A DNA stretch of 64,000 bases from Panopea generosa (Eukaryota > Mollusca > Bivalvia > Adapedonta > Hiatellidae), in NCBI GenBank assembly GCA_029582155.1, contig CM055898.1, forward strand, positions 37,705,458-37,769,457, written 5' to 3'. Shown piece by piece: positions 38,201 to 52,280 of the stretch. Below the pieces are notes generated by a model. That model was not told where the DNA came from. It did not search any database and saw nothing but the letters and a program-made list of their open reading frames with translations. Each line of letters starts with the position of its first letter. Position 1 is the first letter of the stretch. The position numbers and the translations under genes are program-made.

Positions 38201-40136
38201 GCATTTTTGTTTATACACGTCATCACAATGTAGAGTAGATTATATATTAGCTACAATGCGGAATGTTTGAATGGCTCAAATTCAAATTCGTATACACCAA
38301 GGAGCAAGTTCCTGCCAATAACTTTATTTTCTGTTTAGTCCCTAGGCTAGATATATTTAGAAGTTTTCGTTAAAACTGAATAAATATTATATGGGGATGC
38401 TAACAAATGCGGCCAACCTAGTCAATCGCTTACATCTGTACGTCAAATCATGTTTTATTTTTAGAAATATAATTGACGTCTTCAAAAAAGTATAAGGTGG
38501 CAATGCTAAAATTGTCAACAACAACAACAACAACCCTTTCACCTCATTAACACGAGTATATGATTTAAATTTCAGAGCTGATTGTTCAGAAATCGACGAA
38601 TATGCTATGCAACAGTCGCTGCACTGTGATTGTCTGTTATTTGGTTTGCTGTTATTTGTTTATTGTATTGGTTTGATGTTATTAGTTTGCTATTACGTTT
38701 ACCGATATTTTTCAATATGTTGAAAGCAATCACTTATACACAGCCTATACTTAAAATGGATTTTCGGCTCTCGCATATATAACTAAAACTTTTAACACAC
38801 TTATGCTAGCAGACAACTGAACCTGAAAACTTATCTCCGATGTTTTTTGTTTGTCTGATTGCATACATGCCAATTGAAAGCTATGCTAGTATTGTCTGAT
38901 ATTATCATATATACGCTTTTAATACACAATTAGTCTGAAGAATGCAGTATTTTTTTCTATTAACTCTGTACATTGATATATGTGTATACGCATTTGTCTG
39001 ACTGCGCTCTTACCAGTTTGTCTCACCACGAGAAACATTAATTTATATAGATATCCGATTGAGTGTTTTAAAGATGTATGAGGTTTTGTACGTCTACATT
39101 TAATTAGAAGTTTGCATGTTTATATACACAAATTTTACTGTTTGTCTACTAAGAGAAAAAACGTTATTAATGTATGAGGCAGACAACAGTTGCAACTATT
39201 GTAAAGTTCACACACATACATTAATCAAGTAATATGTCAAAGCTCTCCAAAATACATACGTAAATAATACTGTTTTACTTAATTGCTACAAGGAAACGAC
39301 AATATTATAGAAAAATCATTTTTGAAAATTTTTTTGGTTACTTGTCAAATATCAATACGATATATAAATATTTATTTAATAGAAACATGGGAAGCGTAGC
39401 ATATTAAACTTTATATCATCCATGTGCTTGTCATCAAAACGATGCACCATTGTCAAATGAGCGTTTACCAGGTTGACATAGTTAAATTTTTGGTAATTTC
39501 TTATCATAATGTATAACTGGAATCATTACTTTGTCATATATCTAGAATAGAGCATTAATAACAAGATAATCAAAGAAATTAGCATTTATACATGCACATA
39601 GCTGATACCAGTATTAATATAGCCCGTTCGGGTGGTGCTTCGGCGAACCACTGTGGTAACTTATACTACGCCGTTACGTTTATATAATCAGATTACAGGC
39701 AAATGTTGCATTTCAAATCCAATTCTAGACCAGTGTGTTAATTCAAATGTATGAAGTGATTCGATGAAGTTTATGTTAATATGGTGATTATTTTATTAGC
39801 GCATTTTTATAAAAGGATGAATTGATTGTGTTGTTCAATGCAAATAGAACAATTAGAGATAACAACATATAAGACAAATATGGTCGATATCAATTTCTGG
39901 TAAAAGTACCTCAAATATATAGGTTATTGTTATGCGGTCGGTATTGGTTATTATGACATTAAAAAGATAAACCGTAATATTGGACATTTGGATATATTCC
40001 ATTTCCACGTTCAAGCGTATTTTTTTTGTTGACGGCATCTGTATTTCATTTCTACTTTCCACTTTACATTGTCTTAAAAAAACATTAGCTGCTCAGATGT
40101 CAGATAGTTATAGGAGTCGCAAGCAAAATAATCCAT
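38201..40136. other. Intergenic, nothing recognised
   Basis: AT-rich spacer between block A and the possible immunoglobulin-like frame. A short CAA run is at 38515-38534. Confidence 0.6.
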
Positions 40137-40442
40137 TTGAGATATTTCCTTATAATTAGGACAGATTACACTGATATATATATATATGGGTATATTGTTA
40201 AATATTTTTTTAACTGTGATACTAACGAAAGTACAAGCATAAAATCAATTCACAGCAAAATGACAAATGGCACCCTATACCGGAAAAAACAACCAACCTG
40301 CCGCGATCCATGTTTATGCACCAGCGTATCACACACTTCTGGGAAATACACATGTAAAGTCGGTCAATCACATTTTGTTTTAAGAGTGCGTGTTATAGTC
40401 GATACACCAAAGATACCGAGCTTCCGGACATTCATTTTATAA
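40137..40442 (+). other. Open reading frame with an immunoglobulin-like end (uncertain)
   Basis: A 101-codon frame whose second half reads GTLYRKKQP, then SGKYTCKVGQ followed by FVLRVRVIVDTP. The pattern YxCxVG with a following beta-strand resembles strands F and G of an immunoglobulin domain. A pyrimidine-containing acceptor-like TTCCTTATAATTAG precedes it at about 40145-40159. No clear donor, neighbouring exon or signal peptide is seen. It could be a relic exon, a chance frame, or part of an unknown element. Confidence 0.25.
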
Positions 40443-40864
40443 TACATTTATCATTTGCTAGTAACTGAAACAATCCATTAACTACGAAGAGACAATAATT
40501 GTAAGTAACCTAGTTTATGTAGTTGATCAGCGGTCATTTACGGTACTTTTGACCGTTTTATATTATAACTAAGTCATCTTATTATTATAATTACATATTT
40601 GTATACCATGAAAAAATATAATGGAGAAACCACATAGTTATATTGTTTGTTTAATATTTGGCACCGTATATTAAAACCATGAATATTTTACAGTCAATAA
40701 AGGGATTGCAATAAAATATGCAAGGAGTAATCCCAAGACAATGCATGCAAGTGAAGTTACCTTAATTTTCTGAATAATTTCTCTTGTACAAATCTGTTAT
40801 AGGCTCAAGTTGTTTTGCCATTATATTCGTTTTTTTACTTTTACAATTCTTTTTCTTACTTTAT

Positions 40865-41098
40865 GATCGCCCGGTAACAGTCTCAGTGATGATTGATATA
40901 CGACATTGTGTCTCATTATCATTCGTCTCTCAACGCTAGTTCAAGTGGAACAGTTATCAGTTGCTTGCGGAGACTGGGTGTTCTGGTTAGCCTTCGGGAT
41001 CCCAGGAAACAGTGGTTAGGTTAACTGATCCTCTGTTAGCCCTCGATGGCATAAAAGTGACGCTTAATAATCAATCAATCAATCAATCAATTACTTTA
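40865..41098 (+). mobile_element. SINE-like repeat, (AATC)-tail family, copy 3
   Basis: Plus-strand copy with the same body (ACAGTCTCAGTGATGATTGA, TTGCTTGCGGAGACTGG, GTTAGCCCTCGATGGCAT) ending in about five AATC units at 41078-41095. The simple tail gives the orientation of the family and suggests retroposition by a LINE. Confidence 0.65.
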
Positions 41099-41989
41099 AT
41101 AAGAAATATCGTATGAGAAAACATAGTAAAATAGATTTTTTAATGCTTTAAAATCTGCTTAATTGCAAATTAGTATCAATCAGAAGAAACATCAATCTCT
41201 AAAGAGATTGTGATCTCTCATCTGAATATAACAACGAAATAGCTGTTATAACATAAATCTATGAATAAATCGTGATAATTGAATTTCATGGTTATGTTGA
41301 AATTAAAAAAGCGTAATCCGAAAGGATAAACAACACAAAGTACATTGATGACCATTCTTGGACCATCCATCCTGATGGCCATCTTCAATTTTCGATTAGA
41401 AAATAAGTTTTGAAATGAACGATTCACCAAATTGGAGATTTTTTTTATCATTTATGGTTATGTTGTTTTTCATATCAACTATATATTGCTCTAGGTAAAT
41501 GTGACAAGTTAAATCCTTATCAAAAAATGTAAATATATACTACACTGGTATGTGATACTATATTGGTATGAAAATTTCACTCTCTCTTCGACCTATAATA
41601 CAAATAAATTAACATATCAAAACATTTACATAACAAATTATACATGTGATGGATTGAAATGAGCATACATATAAACAAAGTTGAAATTTACATCAATATC
41701 CTATTTAATTTTAGGTAATGCATATTTTAATAACTAATTGTAACATGTAACAAGTATGAATCGCATGCATGTATATTTAAATATATCTGCATAAAATTGG
41801 TTGTTATTTTACACATTAAAATGGAGTGTTCTATATTTCAACATTGCTGACAAATATAACGTGCAGTGGTGTTATGCTTGGGCAGGTAAATGGGAGGTAC
41901 ATGTAGTAAACTACATTGATCTCCAAACTACTAACTTAATAATGTTATTCTATAATTAGACTTAATAAGTGGTTTGTCTCAAACGACAA

Positions 41990-43160
41990 GGACACGATTT
42001 AAGAGATAAATAAATTTGCATGTGCTCAATTGCATTTATTTGTGTCGTCTGTTAATTTCTATTTTTATGGACAAACGTCAGAAAATTCATCTGAATTTCA
42101 TACAAATTTGGCACACCCTATAATCACACGCAAAATTGCTTATACACTTTACATATTTAGAAACGCAAATGTTCAACAATAATCTTAACAGTGTTACCAC
42201 AATTCAAATTTATTAGGCGTAGATGTCTTGCCTGTATTGCGAGTGGGAGATCACAAACGCGGTATCAATTTGTGACTTTGACATGATGCCCCAGTGGTAT
42301 TCAGGGCGTTGTTATGTACCCATTGATCATGTTATATCAATGTATTTGTACATCTATGATAGTGTTATTGTTTCTTTTGAAATTAGACTAAACTTGAATT
42401 GTGTTAACACTGTTCAAAGTATCATTGTAAATCTTTGCATTTTTAAATCGGTAAAGTGTAGTTTTAATAGTTTTAATTGAAGTTGATTTTTTATTTTAAG
42501 TAATAAAACATATATATCGGATTGGCATAGTTTTGTGGTATATGATTGGAAATATAGATCTAATGCAAGCCGCGCTACCATTGCTTCTGTTTGGGAAAAT
42601 ATTGCAATAATAACTTAATTCTATGTGTGAATGCCTCACAATTGTAATTTTGTAAATGCAACATGCAGGATTTAGACTGCTTCTTCCATATTTGTTTTTA
42701 TAAGATTTATTGATCGTTTCTTACAGGTGATTCAAAATAGCAAACAGCAAATACACTTTTTGTGTAGTTACGAATTGGTTTCATGGTTTTAAATAAAATC
42801 TGTAAAAACAACTCGTAAATTAAGACACTTGACCATACCTTCTCTCATTTGGTGTTAGAAACTTATTCGGACCTCTATTGATATTAAGCTGAAACATAAT
42901 ATAATAATAGCATTCATGGCAAACTGCTTGGCTGCATTTTATTGATAGCATATCGCTTCGATAGTTTATTTTGTAAATACTGATATTTGCAGAGTTGTTA
43001 ATACGTTTGTACGTAGCATTCTTTCGTTTGAATAAGATATCGATTAGGTTGAACCGTGACATGTTCTGTGTATTTCGGTTGTTTATGGTTGCTTTCCGCC
43101 CATAGCAAACTTATACTTGTGTTGCATAGTGTGTTTGTTTACTTGTCCTTTCGTTATATT
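41990..43160 (+). repeat. Block B, first copy
   Basis: Shares CAGAAAATTCATCTGA, CTATAATCACACGCA, ACACAATTCAAATT (ACCACAATTCAAATT here), TTAGGCGTAGATGTCT and TATCAATTTGTGA in order with 47220-48260. Similarity continues through TTTATTGATCG and ACTTGACCATAC to about 43160. No conserved reading frame. Confidence 0.8.
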
Positions 43161-43365
43161 GCAAAGTCAAATGTAATCAATCAATACATCTAAATATCTT
43201 GATTCAGTGATTTAAGGAGGATAATATATATATAAATATATATTTTCCAAATATCCTCCATGTACAAGCTAGTTGAATTGCTAAAATCAAATGACAAAAT
43301 ATTATTATTGGATTTGCTCAGTATATAAATCGTTCTATGTAATTAAGAAATACTTCTCATTGTCA

Positions 43366-43800
43366 CTTTATCAGAATGGAACAAGCTTCCTCCTGTCACC
43401 CAGTCTGTTTTTTCGTCTTGTCTTTCGAGCACACTCTGAATTTTACCAAGAATACTGTTCCAAAATTTTACTACGATGGTAGAAGAGATTCGGCAATTCA
43501 GCATTTGCGGTTACGGACTCACTGCAGTTCTTTGAAAGAGCATCTGTTTTCAAAAAACATTGTAGAAAGTATTACCTGTGTCTGTGGAGAAATTGAGGAT
43601 ACTTATCACTCTCTCTTCACATGCCATTTATATTACTGCCAACGAACTCTTCTTTATTACGTTCTTCGTCCTATTACTTGTCTAGACCTAAATATATTGC
43701 TGTATGTGTATACATCTCGAAAACCAAGCGGTTTATTCATTGAGGTGAGCTATCCTTTATTGCCATAAGAGCTATCCACAACACATCAATAGGCATCCTG
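43366..43800 (+). mobile_element. LINE 3' fragment (ORF2 C-terminal end)
   Basis: 43370-43440 reads SEWNKLPPVTQSVF, then in another frame 43441-43640 reads FYYDGRRDSAIQHLRLRTHC and CVCGEIEDTYHSLFTC, the terminal CxC...H...C motif. The same tail, with nearly the same CGEIEDTYH core, is present at 20283-20345 in intron 1, so both copies belong to one LINE family of CR1/Jockey type. Frameshift and 5' truncation make it inactive. Confidence 0.8.
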
Positions 43801-44370
43801 TGATCACAACTATCCTTTCTTTCTTCTATATATCTACTTTATCGACCCATTTCCACTTTTTTTTCCTCACATATTGTTTGTAAAATAATTTAAGTTATAT
43901 ATTGCAAGTATTGATCAACGCTAGTATACACAACTGTCAGTAGTTGAAGTGCATACGCCGCAGCCTATATACATACCCAACCAGCTACATCTGTATTCCC
44001 AACGATCAAGTTACTTGCACATATTTATTATTTTCAACTCAAGCGCTGCTTATAATCCGTTTGTCTAGTAATTAATTTGAAGACATCCTGTGATCACACC
44101 TTCTGTCTATCTACTTGATCTAACCTTTCCACTTATATTCTACTCACATATTATTTTTTTTTTTTAAATAATTTAAGTTATATACGGCAATTATTGTTCA
44201 ATGCTAGTAAACACAACTCTCAGTAGTTGAAGCGTCGCATACGCCGCAGTCTATATACATACACAATCAGCTACATCTATATTCTCAACGATCAAGATAC
44301 TTGCACATATTTATTATTTTCATCTCAAGCGCTGCTTATAATCCGTTTGTCTAGTAATTACTTTGTTTTC
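43794..44370 (+). repeat. Tandem duplication of about 300 bp after the LINE tail
   Basis: Copy 1 is 43794-44093 and copy 2 is 44094 to about 44365. Both begin CATCCTGTGATCACA and share AATAATTTAAGTTATATA, CATACGCCGCAG, CTTGCACATATTTATTATTT and GCGCTGCTTATAATCCGTTT. It is probably a duplicated piece of the LINE 3' untranslated region, since it follows the coding tail directly. Confidence 0.85.
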
Positions 44371-44789
44371 ATTGCATTTGTAACACCATTGTATAGTCCT
44401 TGCAAGATATTCAGAAGAGAGACTTTGTACAAGCTAGAAATAGCTTTCTTCTCATTTCTATTGTTGTGTATCGCTGTTTATGAACTATATTGATAACAAA
44501 TAAGTATTGTTTAAACCAAGAAATAATGTGTTCAATGTGAATTTTCAATGTGTATATGGCAATGAAAATAAATTAACCATTGTTTAATAAATGTGTTCAT
44601 CCTCTTCTTCTACCTTTTGAGAAAAACTTCTTGTACTATTTTCACATTTATATTCAGAACATAAATACATATTTATGTTTATGAAACGGTAAAGAAATAT
44701 GACGGTAGTATTGATATATCTATTCGCGATAAAGTTTACGTGATATAATGAGTTGTAAATAAAATTATATTATTGTGACAATGTTTTAA

Positions 44790-45260
44790 TTGTTCTACTG
44801 TGTTCGTAGTCAGATGAAACAGATACAAAAAATGATTGCCACAAAAGCCAAGAGTGTATTAACTAGGATATATTAAAACATGATTTATATCTGTATACTA
44901 ATCTTCATAATGAATCATTCTAATACACGTGAGAGCCTTGCCGTTTATACTGGCTTTCTATTATATGAATAACACTGGAAAACATCACCGGAGCGGTAAA
45001 TTGATTGACGAAATACTAGATTTTGTATAATAAAACAGTAACAAGCTATAGTTTAACACACATATTTCAGTTTTAATAGGTAGACATTCTGTAGATATTC
45101 GGCCTTTTATAAATTGCATGTTCTGAGTTGTAAATAACTGATTGTCAATGAACGCCATTTTAACGTTTTGTTTTATATTGCATATCCTGTTGCCTTGGTG
45201 ATGGAATTTTTCAGAATAATCGAGGTAAAATCACCGTACCTCCATAATTATTTGACATTT
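44790..45260 (+). repeat. Block A, second copy (A')
   Basis: Direct-orientation counterpart of 37470-38200, with the final shared piece near AATCACCGTAC at 45230. It lies directly upstream of block C. Confidence 0.75.
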
Positions 45261-45555
45261 CCTTAACAGTTTGTGTACCTCGGTCCAAACTCACAACCCA
45301 ACTCCAGAGATAAATGGCCATTAGGCATCAGCGCCATAGACCACTCGGTCATGGAAGATCATTTATCAATACATAAAGACAACTGAACTGTGACATATAA
45401 GAGTTTTTATACAGCATTATAAAACACATATTCAATATCAAAGTGTAACTTTTTTCTCCATTATATGCATTTCCTGTATGCAAAACGTTCACAAATATCA
45501 TTGGCATACTTGGAAGAAAACGTACACGTACACGTAAAGACCTTTAAAATAAATA

Positions 45556-46960
45556 AACACACTTATGTTCTAACTGACCCAATACAAGTTTCGTTATCTA
45601 ATGATACAATTGTTATATGCCGCTAAGTCTGAAAGTAAAATGATGTCTTCCTGTACAGAGTGACTACTACCATAAAAATGATTACCATTGCAGTGAATAC
45701 ATTGTCTAGACGGGTTTATTGGTGTCACACATCATTAAGATAATCACTGTTTCATGATAAACTGACAGCATATTAAAGTGTCTAGTTACGATATGGAGCA
45801 AACAGATACACCCTGACCAACGACAACGTCTGTTCGTATGAAAGATAGTAACATCATTCTTAGAACATTTGAACAAAATATTCTTTCCTGAGATTGATTC
45901 CATATCAGAATTATACCCATCCTATTGCAGGGTTCTCCCAGCGAAGATATATTCTAGAAACAGGTTATGTTCTGTCGCATGCGTTAAGAGAGACACATAT
46001 GTATACTACATGTATTATTGATGTGAGTGAACATTCGCATAAACAAATACACATCGCATGTTTAAAACGATAACTGAATATATAATTGTGTACTATATTG
46101 TTAATCAACATCATTTAGACTATATATAGAAACCCTAAGAAGAAAGAATCAAGTCTGACAAAAACGACTTATCACAACAAAATATGACATAACTAAAAAT
46201 GTTTACCTTTCGTGACCTCCTAATGCCAGCTATAATGAGTTTTTAAATGATGGCATCTTCGGCAAGAAAGAGCACAAACAAGGAATGTAAATATCATACT
46301 CCATTTTACCGACACCGTTTACGCTCCTCGTGTCCGGCAGTGGTTAATATAGATTAAATTCTGCTTTCGCTTTGACTGACATTAGCTTGAGAACTACTTT
46401 ATTTTAAGTATAAATGAGGAAAAACTCAATGATCTAAAAGTATTAGTGTGTATATAACCCACTGTGGAAGAAGTACAACATCTAATGTCGGCTGAATTGA
46501 AGATAAAACATATTTTAATTTTGTGTTTACATGTTTGGTAGATGTTTGGTACATGCAAATATGTTAGAAATAACATTGGTCCAAATTTATCCATCAACCC
46601 AGTTTAGAGTTCCCTGGTCTGAAAGTCTTAATTAAACACATGAAGATGATGATGATGATGATGATGATGATTATGAGCATACACTTGGTTTGTTTAGTTT
46701 TGGTGCATCAACAGCTACGGCCATACGTCACGTAACTGGAACAAACATGTTACAAACATTATATATAAAGCACCCCATCGATGTAATCTATAATTGCGTG
46801 AACTCAAACAGTTCTAACACGATCAGTCGCCTCATAATCTGAAGTTGCAATTCTGGTCTCATAAAGGAAAACCTCTAATTAACAAGAGGTGATGATGATG
46901 CATTTATTTCGATATCTTAATATATAACATTACACAGGGCGCTCTTCGTTCGATGGGGGT
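45556..46960 (+). repeat. Block C, left arm of an inverted pair
   Basis: The reverse complement of 60190-61480 matches along the whole block. Shared pieces include GCTAAGTCTGAAAGTAAA, GTCTAGACGGGTT, AATGCCAGCTAT, CGGCAGTGGTTAAT, TCCATCAACCCAGTTTAG, CTTAATTAAACACATGA with an adjoining (GAT)n run, and TACACAGGG(C/T)G(C/T)TCTTCGTT. No reading frame is conserved. Confidence 0.88.
46645..46671 (+). repeat. (GAT)n microsatellite
   Basis: Nine GAT units inside block C; the inverted copy carries the equivalent ATC run at 60344-60375, so the microsatellite predates the duplication. Confidence 0.95.
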
Positions 46961-47219
46961 AGCCCAATCATAATGCATCTTAAGATAATACATTTATATC
47001 AATTGTACTTCAATCACATATACACAGACATATATGCAAGTAATTTGAAATTTTAAGCTGTATTTTGCTTGCAAAATCCATCCGTTTTAAATGATTTGTT
47101 AACTTATTATAATAATGTTGACGCACTTAAATGGTGCTTTATACAACTATACAGGCACTTTTATATAGTGACACAGTGTCTAATGTATTTTTACTGGTGT
47201 TTTGATGTGTTTGTCACAA

Positions 47220-48260
47220 ACTTTGATTACTTTTCTTAATACATGAGCTCAATCGCAATTATTTGTTTCTTCTTCCAGGTTTTGTTTATAGGCAAATGTC
47301 AGAAAATTCATCTGACTGCCATAAAAATACGATCCCCCTATAATCACACGCATTATTGCTAATTCACGTAACCGATTTAGAAATGCAAAGGTTGCTCGAA
47401 GATTGTAACAGTATTAACACAATTCAAATTCATTAGGCGTAGATGTCTGGCCTTTATTGCGAGATGGGGATTATACACGCTGTATCAATTTGTGAATGTG
47501 TAATGATGCTCTGACGGTTGTTATGTGTCCTTTTATTGCATTGTATCAACAATTTTAACTTTGTTAAAAGTATCATTGTGCAACGTTTGCGTTTTTAAAG
47601 CGGTTAACTGTAGTTTCAATATAATTTTAACAGAAATTGATTATTTGTTTCAAGCAATAGAATATATATATCTGATCATTTGGGAAAACATTGCAATAAC
47701 AAATCATGTGTGAATACGTCGATGATTTGCACAAGGGAAATGTTGAAGACGACTTTTTCAGCTGCGTTGCAGCATACACAATCTGGAGATATTTTCTTGC
47801 ATATTTGTTATTTATGATTTATTGATCGATCGTTTCTAATATGACGGTAAGGTGATTGCAAATATCAAACAGTAATTACAAAACGTGTGTGTGGTTACGG
47901 ACTGGTTGTGTGTAATACAATCTGAACTAATCAATCGATGAATACACTTGACCATACATTGTCTCTGTTTGTTGCAAGAATACATGATACATTATTGATT
48001 TAAAGTGAAACATGACAGAATTTGTGTAATGAGCAATTGCTCGCAGCATTCTGTTCCTAGTTTGTCACTTTGATCGTTTATTCTTTAAATATTGGGATTG
48101 GCAAACTGGATATCAGCCGTTTGTAAATAGTTTTAAGCCATTTAAATAGGATTATATACCCTACTAAGTTCTTGTTGCTTCCCGTTTTTCTCAACCTTGT
48201 ACCTGTGTTTCTACAGAGGGGATGTGTATTTGTCCTGTCATTATTTGTAATCCAGGTATC
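47220..48260 (+). repeat. Block B, second copy (B')
   Basis: Direct-orientation counterpart of 41990-43160. A further short relative, about 70 bases around GTGTTAACACTGTTTAAATC, lies at 55357-55425 in the same orientation. Confidence 0.8.
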
Positions 48261-48799
48261 GTTTCGATTATTTTCTTTGATGTCGATGGTTCGTGTTTTA
48301 CTTAGATGATGGTGCTCTTGTTCCGCATTATTTTATGCGTAATATTCGGGGTCAGATGTTCCCAAGACTACTTGCTTCCATAATAAACAGAACATTCACT
48401 ACCGTGTCCGCAACTTTGTTATGATATGTGATTATCATTAAAATCAAAATATCAGAACATCAGTTTTAATCTTTATGTCAGGCTAACCCGTATCGGCTAC
48501 AACCAAATTAAACAGTCGGAATAAAAATAACAAAATGAATAAACAATATGGGGAATGAATTGTCTTTATCATTTTTATCTCTTTGAAACTATTATTTATC
48601 GTTACGGTTATCTCATACAGACATACAACGTATTCTCTCAATTTAATGAATACCACAATCGAATAAATGAATCGTATGCCAAAAACATCTAACATTAGCG
48701 CTGTCATATACAGTTTATCGACATTAACCTTCTTGACTAATATGATTATCTAGAAATGAGTGTCAATTACTTTGAAATGCAACATTTGTCGCGAAATTT

Positions 48800-49070
48800 G
48801 ATGTAATAAACGTACTGGTCTCATGCAATTAGTATAAGAGATGTTTCTTTTCCTAGACGTATTAGACTTAACCTTATACTGCTCAATTATCAATAATAAT
48901 CTGATTATAAATGGTATATTTTGAGTGTTTTCAACGAAATGATCCTTGCGTAACAATTCATTTACGCTTTAACATGTTGTGCCATGCATAATAATAGTTG
49001 TGCTTGCCTAATGCATCTCTCCATATCTCTATCCAGCCACATCAGTATGGTGATTGTTTGTCAAATGGGA
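48800..49070 (+). repeat. Block D, left arm of an inverted pair
   Basis: Matches the reverse complement of 55060-55350: GGTCTC(A/G)TGCAAT, ACTGCTCAAT, AATCTGATTATAAATGGTAT, GCTTTAACATGT, TAATGCATCTCT and CTATCCAGCCACATCA occur in the same order. Confidence 0.85.
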
Positions 49071-50245
49071 ATCAAATATATGCAAATGCAATGCTATCAA
49101 ATGACTATAAAGTTATATACTTATATTCGATTATATGATAAATAATGAGAGTAGAATGTTTTATACATGACTTGTTCACTTACATTTTAATATAAAATGA
49201 CTAATAAGAAAAGTTCAGTTATACATTTTTGTAATAAAATCAAACATTTTCCAGCAATAGGTGATCCAAATTCTGTATGATACGTGTTTGCGCAATCGAC
49301 AATACATTTGCTTACAAGCAATTTAAACTAGGATATATTGAATGTTGAGTTGTCACCGTGATGGCTAGCTTATGTCTGTATATTACATCAAGATCGTAAT
49401 TGAGAATGACCCGTGATTTGATTTATTTCAAGATTATATGTCAAAATAACATGAAATTGTTAGCGTTTGCTATTTTTGTGAATCAAATAATCAAGAATTA
49501 TTGAACATTAATTTTGTTTAAAATTAGGTATATAATGAACTGTGTTGAAAATGGTATTGAACCCAATCAAAACGTGTAAAATGAAAATATAACTTAAACA
49601 GGTGATGACATCTTTATTATAACATGTGTCACATCGTAAATTAATATAATATGAAGCACCACAGATATCGTAATCAATCAACTCAAATCACACATATACT
49701 ATTAGGTTTAAGATGTGTCCATTGTTTACAGTGTTGTAATAAATCAATTCTGTCTAAATATGATCAATATTTAAGCAATGATATTTATTAACGAATGTTT
49801 TGTTTCCCATTACATAGCTTCTTCATATCATTTTTATATTTTGAATGCTCCCATTTTAAGACGATATGGTAGCTGTAAATTATTGAGCGTAGGTCACGTG
49901 ATGTAGCCTTATTTAATGGATTTTTGTCTTGTAATTGCCAATGCATAAACTGTTCTGTGCTACCGAATACTTTGATACTTTATAACAATTATCTTTTTGC
50001 GTCAAATCTCGTCTCAAACGATCTCATTTTCATGAAATAATAGCACTCACATGCTTCAAGTTTCTGAAATGATTTTAGAAATAATTGTTGTTTTAATAAT
50101 GTTCTAAAAATTAACGAAAACCCTCACCCATACCATATTTTGATAGTTTCTTTCAACGCAAGTTGCACTATGGTCTGCCTTAGATTTTTAGCTTCAAAGT
50201 GTACTTGAAACATCGGAGGAGTTCAATTGCGCTGGGGACGAGGGT

Positions 50246-50271
50246 GGTGGTGGTGGTGGGGGGGGGGGGGT
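50246..50271 (+). repeat. GGT/poly-G low-complexity run
   Basis: GGTGGTGGT units pass into an unbroken run of G. A similar G run lies at 2044-2060. Such runs can form G-quadruplexes and are error-prone in assembly. Confidence 0.8.
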
Positions 50272-51849
50272 TCATTGCGAGAACGATTCTTTCTGGCTAT
50301 AGGCTTTGGGATGGCTTGGTGTGTGACACTCGTAAGAATAAATGAGAACTTGGGATTGTTTCATACACATGCATTTAGTTTGTTGCTTTTAGTTTGAAAC
50401 CGTTCACACAAATATCAGTTTATTTTTGTGCTGGAACTGGTGTTTGTTTCATGTGCATTAGCTTAGCTCGAAGATTTAAGTTTGAAACAGTCTTCAAACA
50501 ATAATATAATGTGTATTGTTCGTGCTGGATTTGTGCATTGTCCCAAGCATATAATTTAAACTTAATTTTGAAAAAAATAGCAAACATAATGTTGTTAAGA
50601 CAAAGTTCTCATATAAAAAACGTGTTGAGCACCAGTTAGTCCAACACTACAGGGAATGAAACATTATACTGTATATAGATGATTGTTTTGATCATTTGTT
50701 TGTATGACTTCTTAACATTAGAATCATTTTATTTTTGTTTGAAGTCTATGGATCATGAGGCAGAAACCTGAGGAAATATATATTTTTTATAGTTTGAACT
50801 AAAGTGTTTAACATAGTTTCAAGCTAGCCTGTATCACAACTTAATACACAGAAGACAAAGTCGCCTAACAGAAGATCCCGTTTAAGTTCAAGATATTTAC
50901 ATCAATATCTTGTTATATATTAACATGTAAATATCTGTATGTATTGTGTTTTGTTCATTTACATGTTCTTGTTTTATTTACACCTTATACATATTGATTT
51001 AAATGAATTTATTTATCTTAATTGATGGTAAATTATAGTTTTAATTGTACTTTAAAAAACAATAATCAATGTGTCGGATAAATGTCACATGATTTCAGTA
51101 GTTAATTTGTAATATAATTTTGTATTTAAAAGCTACTATCTATAATATAAAATTGATATGGTGTCGTTATATCATAACAGATATTCAGTAAAATCGAAGA
51201 AATTCAACGTTCTTTCACATGATCCTGGGACATATTATGTACATAAGATTGTGTGAACAGGATTTGACTGGTCATCATGGATTAACTGCTACGTACATGT
51301 TGAAATAAACGGCCTATTGATGCCATCATTTATGTATATTTTGCTATTGCATTGTTATATTCAAGAAACAATACAATCCCTTCACGATCCGTTTGCACCA
51401 CGAAACACAATAAATCTAAAGAATGTAAATACATTACTCAGCTTTAACTCTCGTTTCCTGTTGAATAATGAAACATGCAACACTCTTAAATTTCTTAAGA
51501 AAGAATGATATATATTTTGTCTAACAGTCAATCTTTTCCTAATATAAATATAACGTTACATTGAATTCCATAAAATGTTACATAAACAAGTTGATGTTAT
51601 AGACTAATGGAAAATATATTTATAAACTGTCATAATAAATAATACAGGACGACATTGGACAGTAAATGATTTCCCTTTGGATTTAACATGGACTTTTTAA
51701 GTCTACGTATAATTTAACCAATATACGCAGTGCTACGTTAATATTAATATATATTGATTATTGAATGTTTATATTATGCTGGACTGTATTATTTCAGATG
51801 AGATTAAATACTTCTTTGTACCCATAAACATTTCAGGCTAAAAACTAGA

Positions 51850-51970
51850 GAATGAATGAATGAATGAATGAATGAATGAATGAATGAATGAATGAATGAA
51901 TGAATGAATGAATGAATGAATGAATGAATGAATGAATGAATGAATGAATGAATGAATGAATGAATGAATG
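51850..51970 (+). repeat. (GAAT)n microsatellite, about 30 units
   Basis: An almost perfect tetranucleotide run. The open frames on the minus strand with repeated HSFI residues come from this run and are not genes. Confidence 0.97.
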
Positions 51971-52280
51971 GTGTTTTACGCCACGTCGACACATATATAG
52001 GTAATTTTGTGCGCTCAATAGAACTATAGACCTTACTTTCATTAAAATAATTATATTAATATGTTGTCAAAGAAAATAACATTTCTGTTTTAATCGTTTG
52101 ATAACGTCGTTAAAAACCTATTAAATACCACGACAGCATTGTATACTTTTTAATTTTATGTTTTATTTGTTAAGAAATGTACTAATTTATGTTTGACATT
52201 GAGTGTTTAAAGTAGTTGTTTAATTAACGTTTATATATGTACATTTTTACATAGATTTTATAGTTTATATATATTATAAA

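Noticed and set aside
51804..52042. Minus-strand open frames with repeated HSFI residues
   Set aside because: They are produced by the (GAAT)n microsatellite, which is open in several frames.
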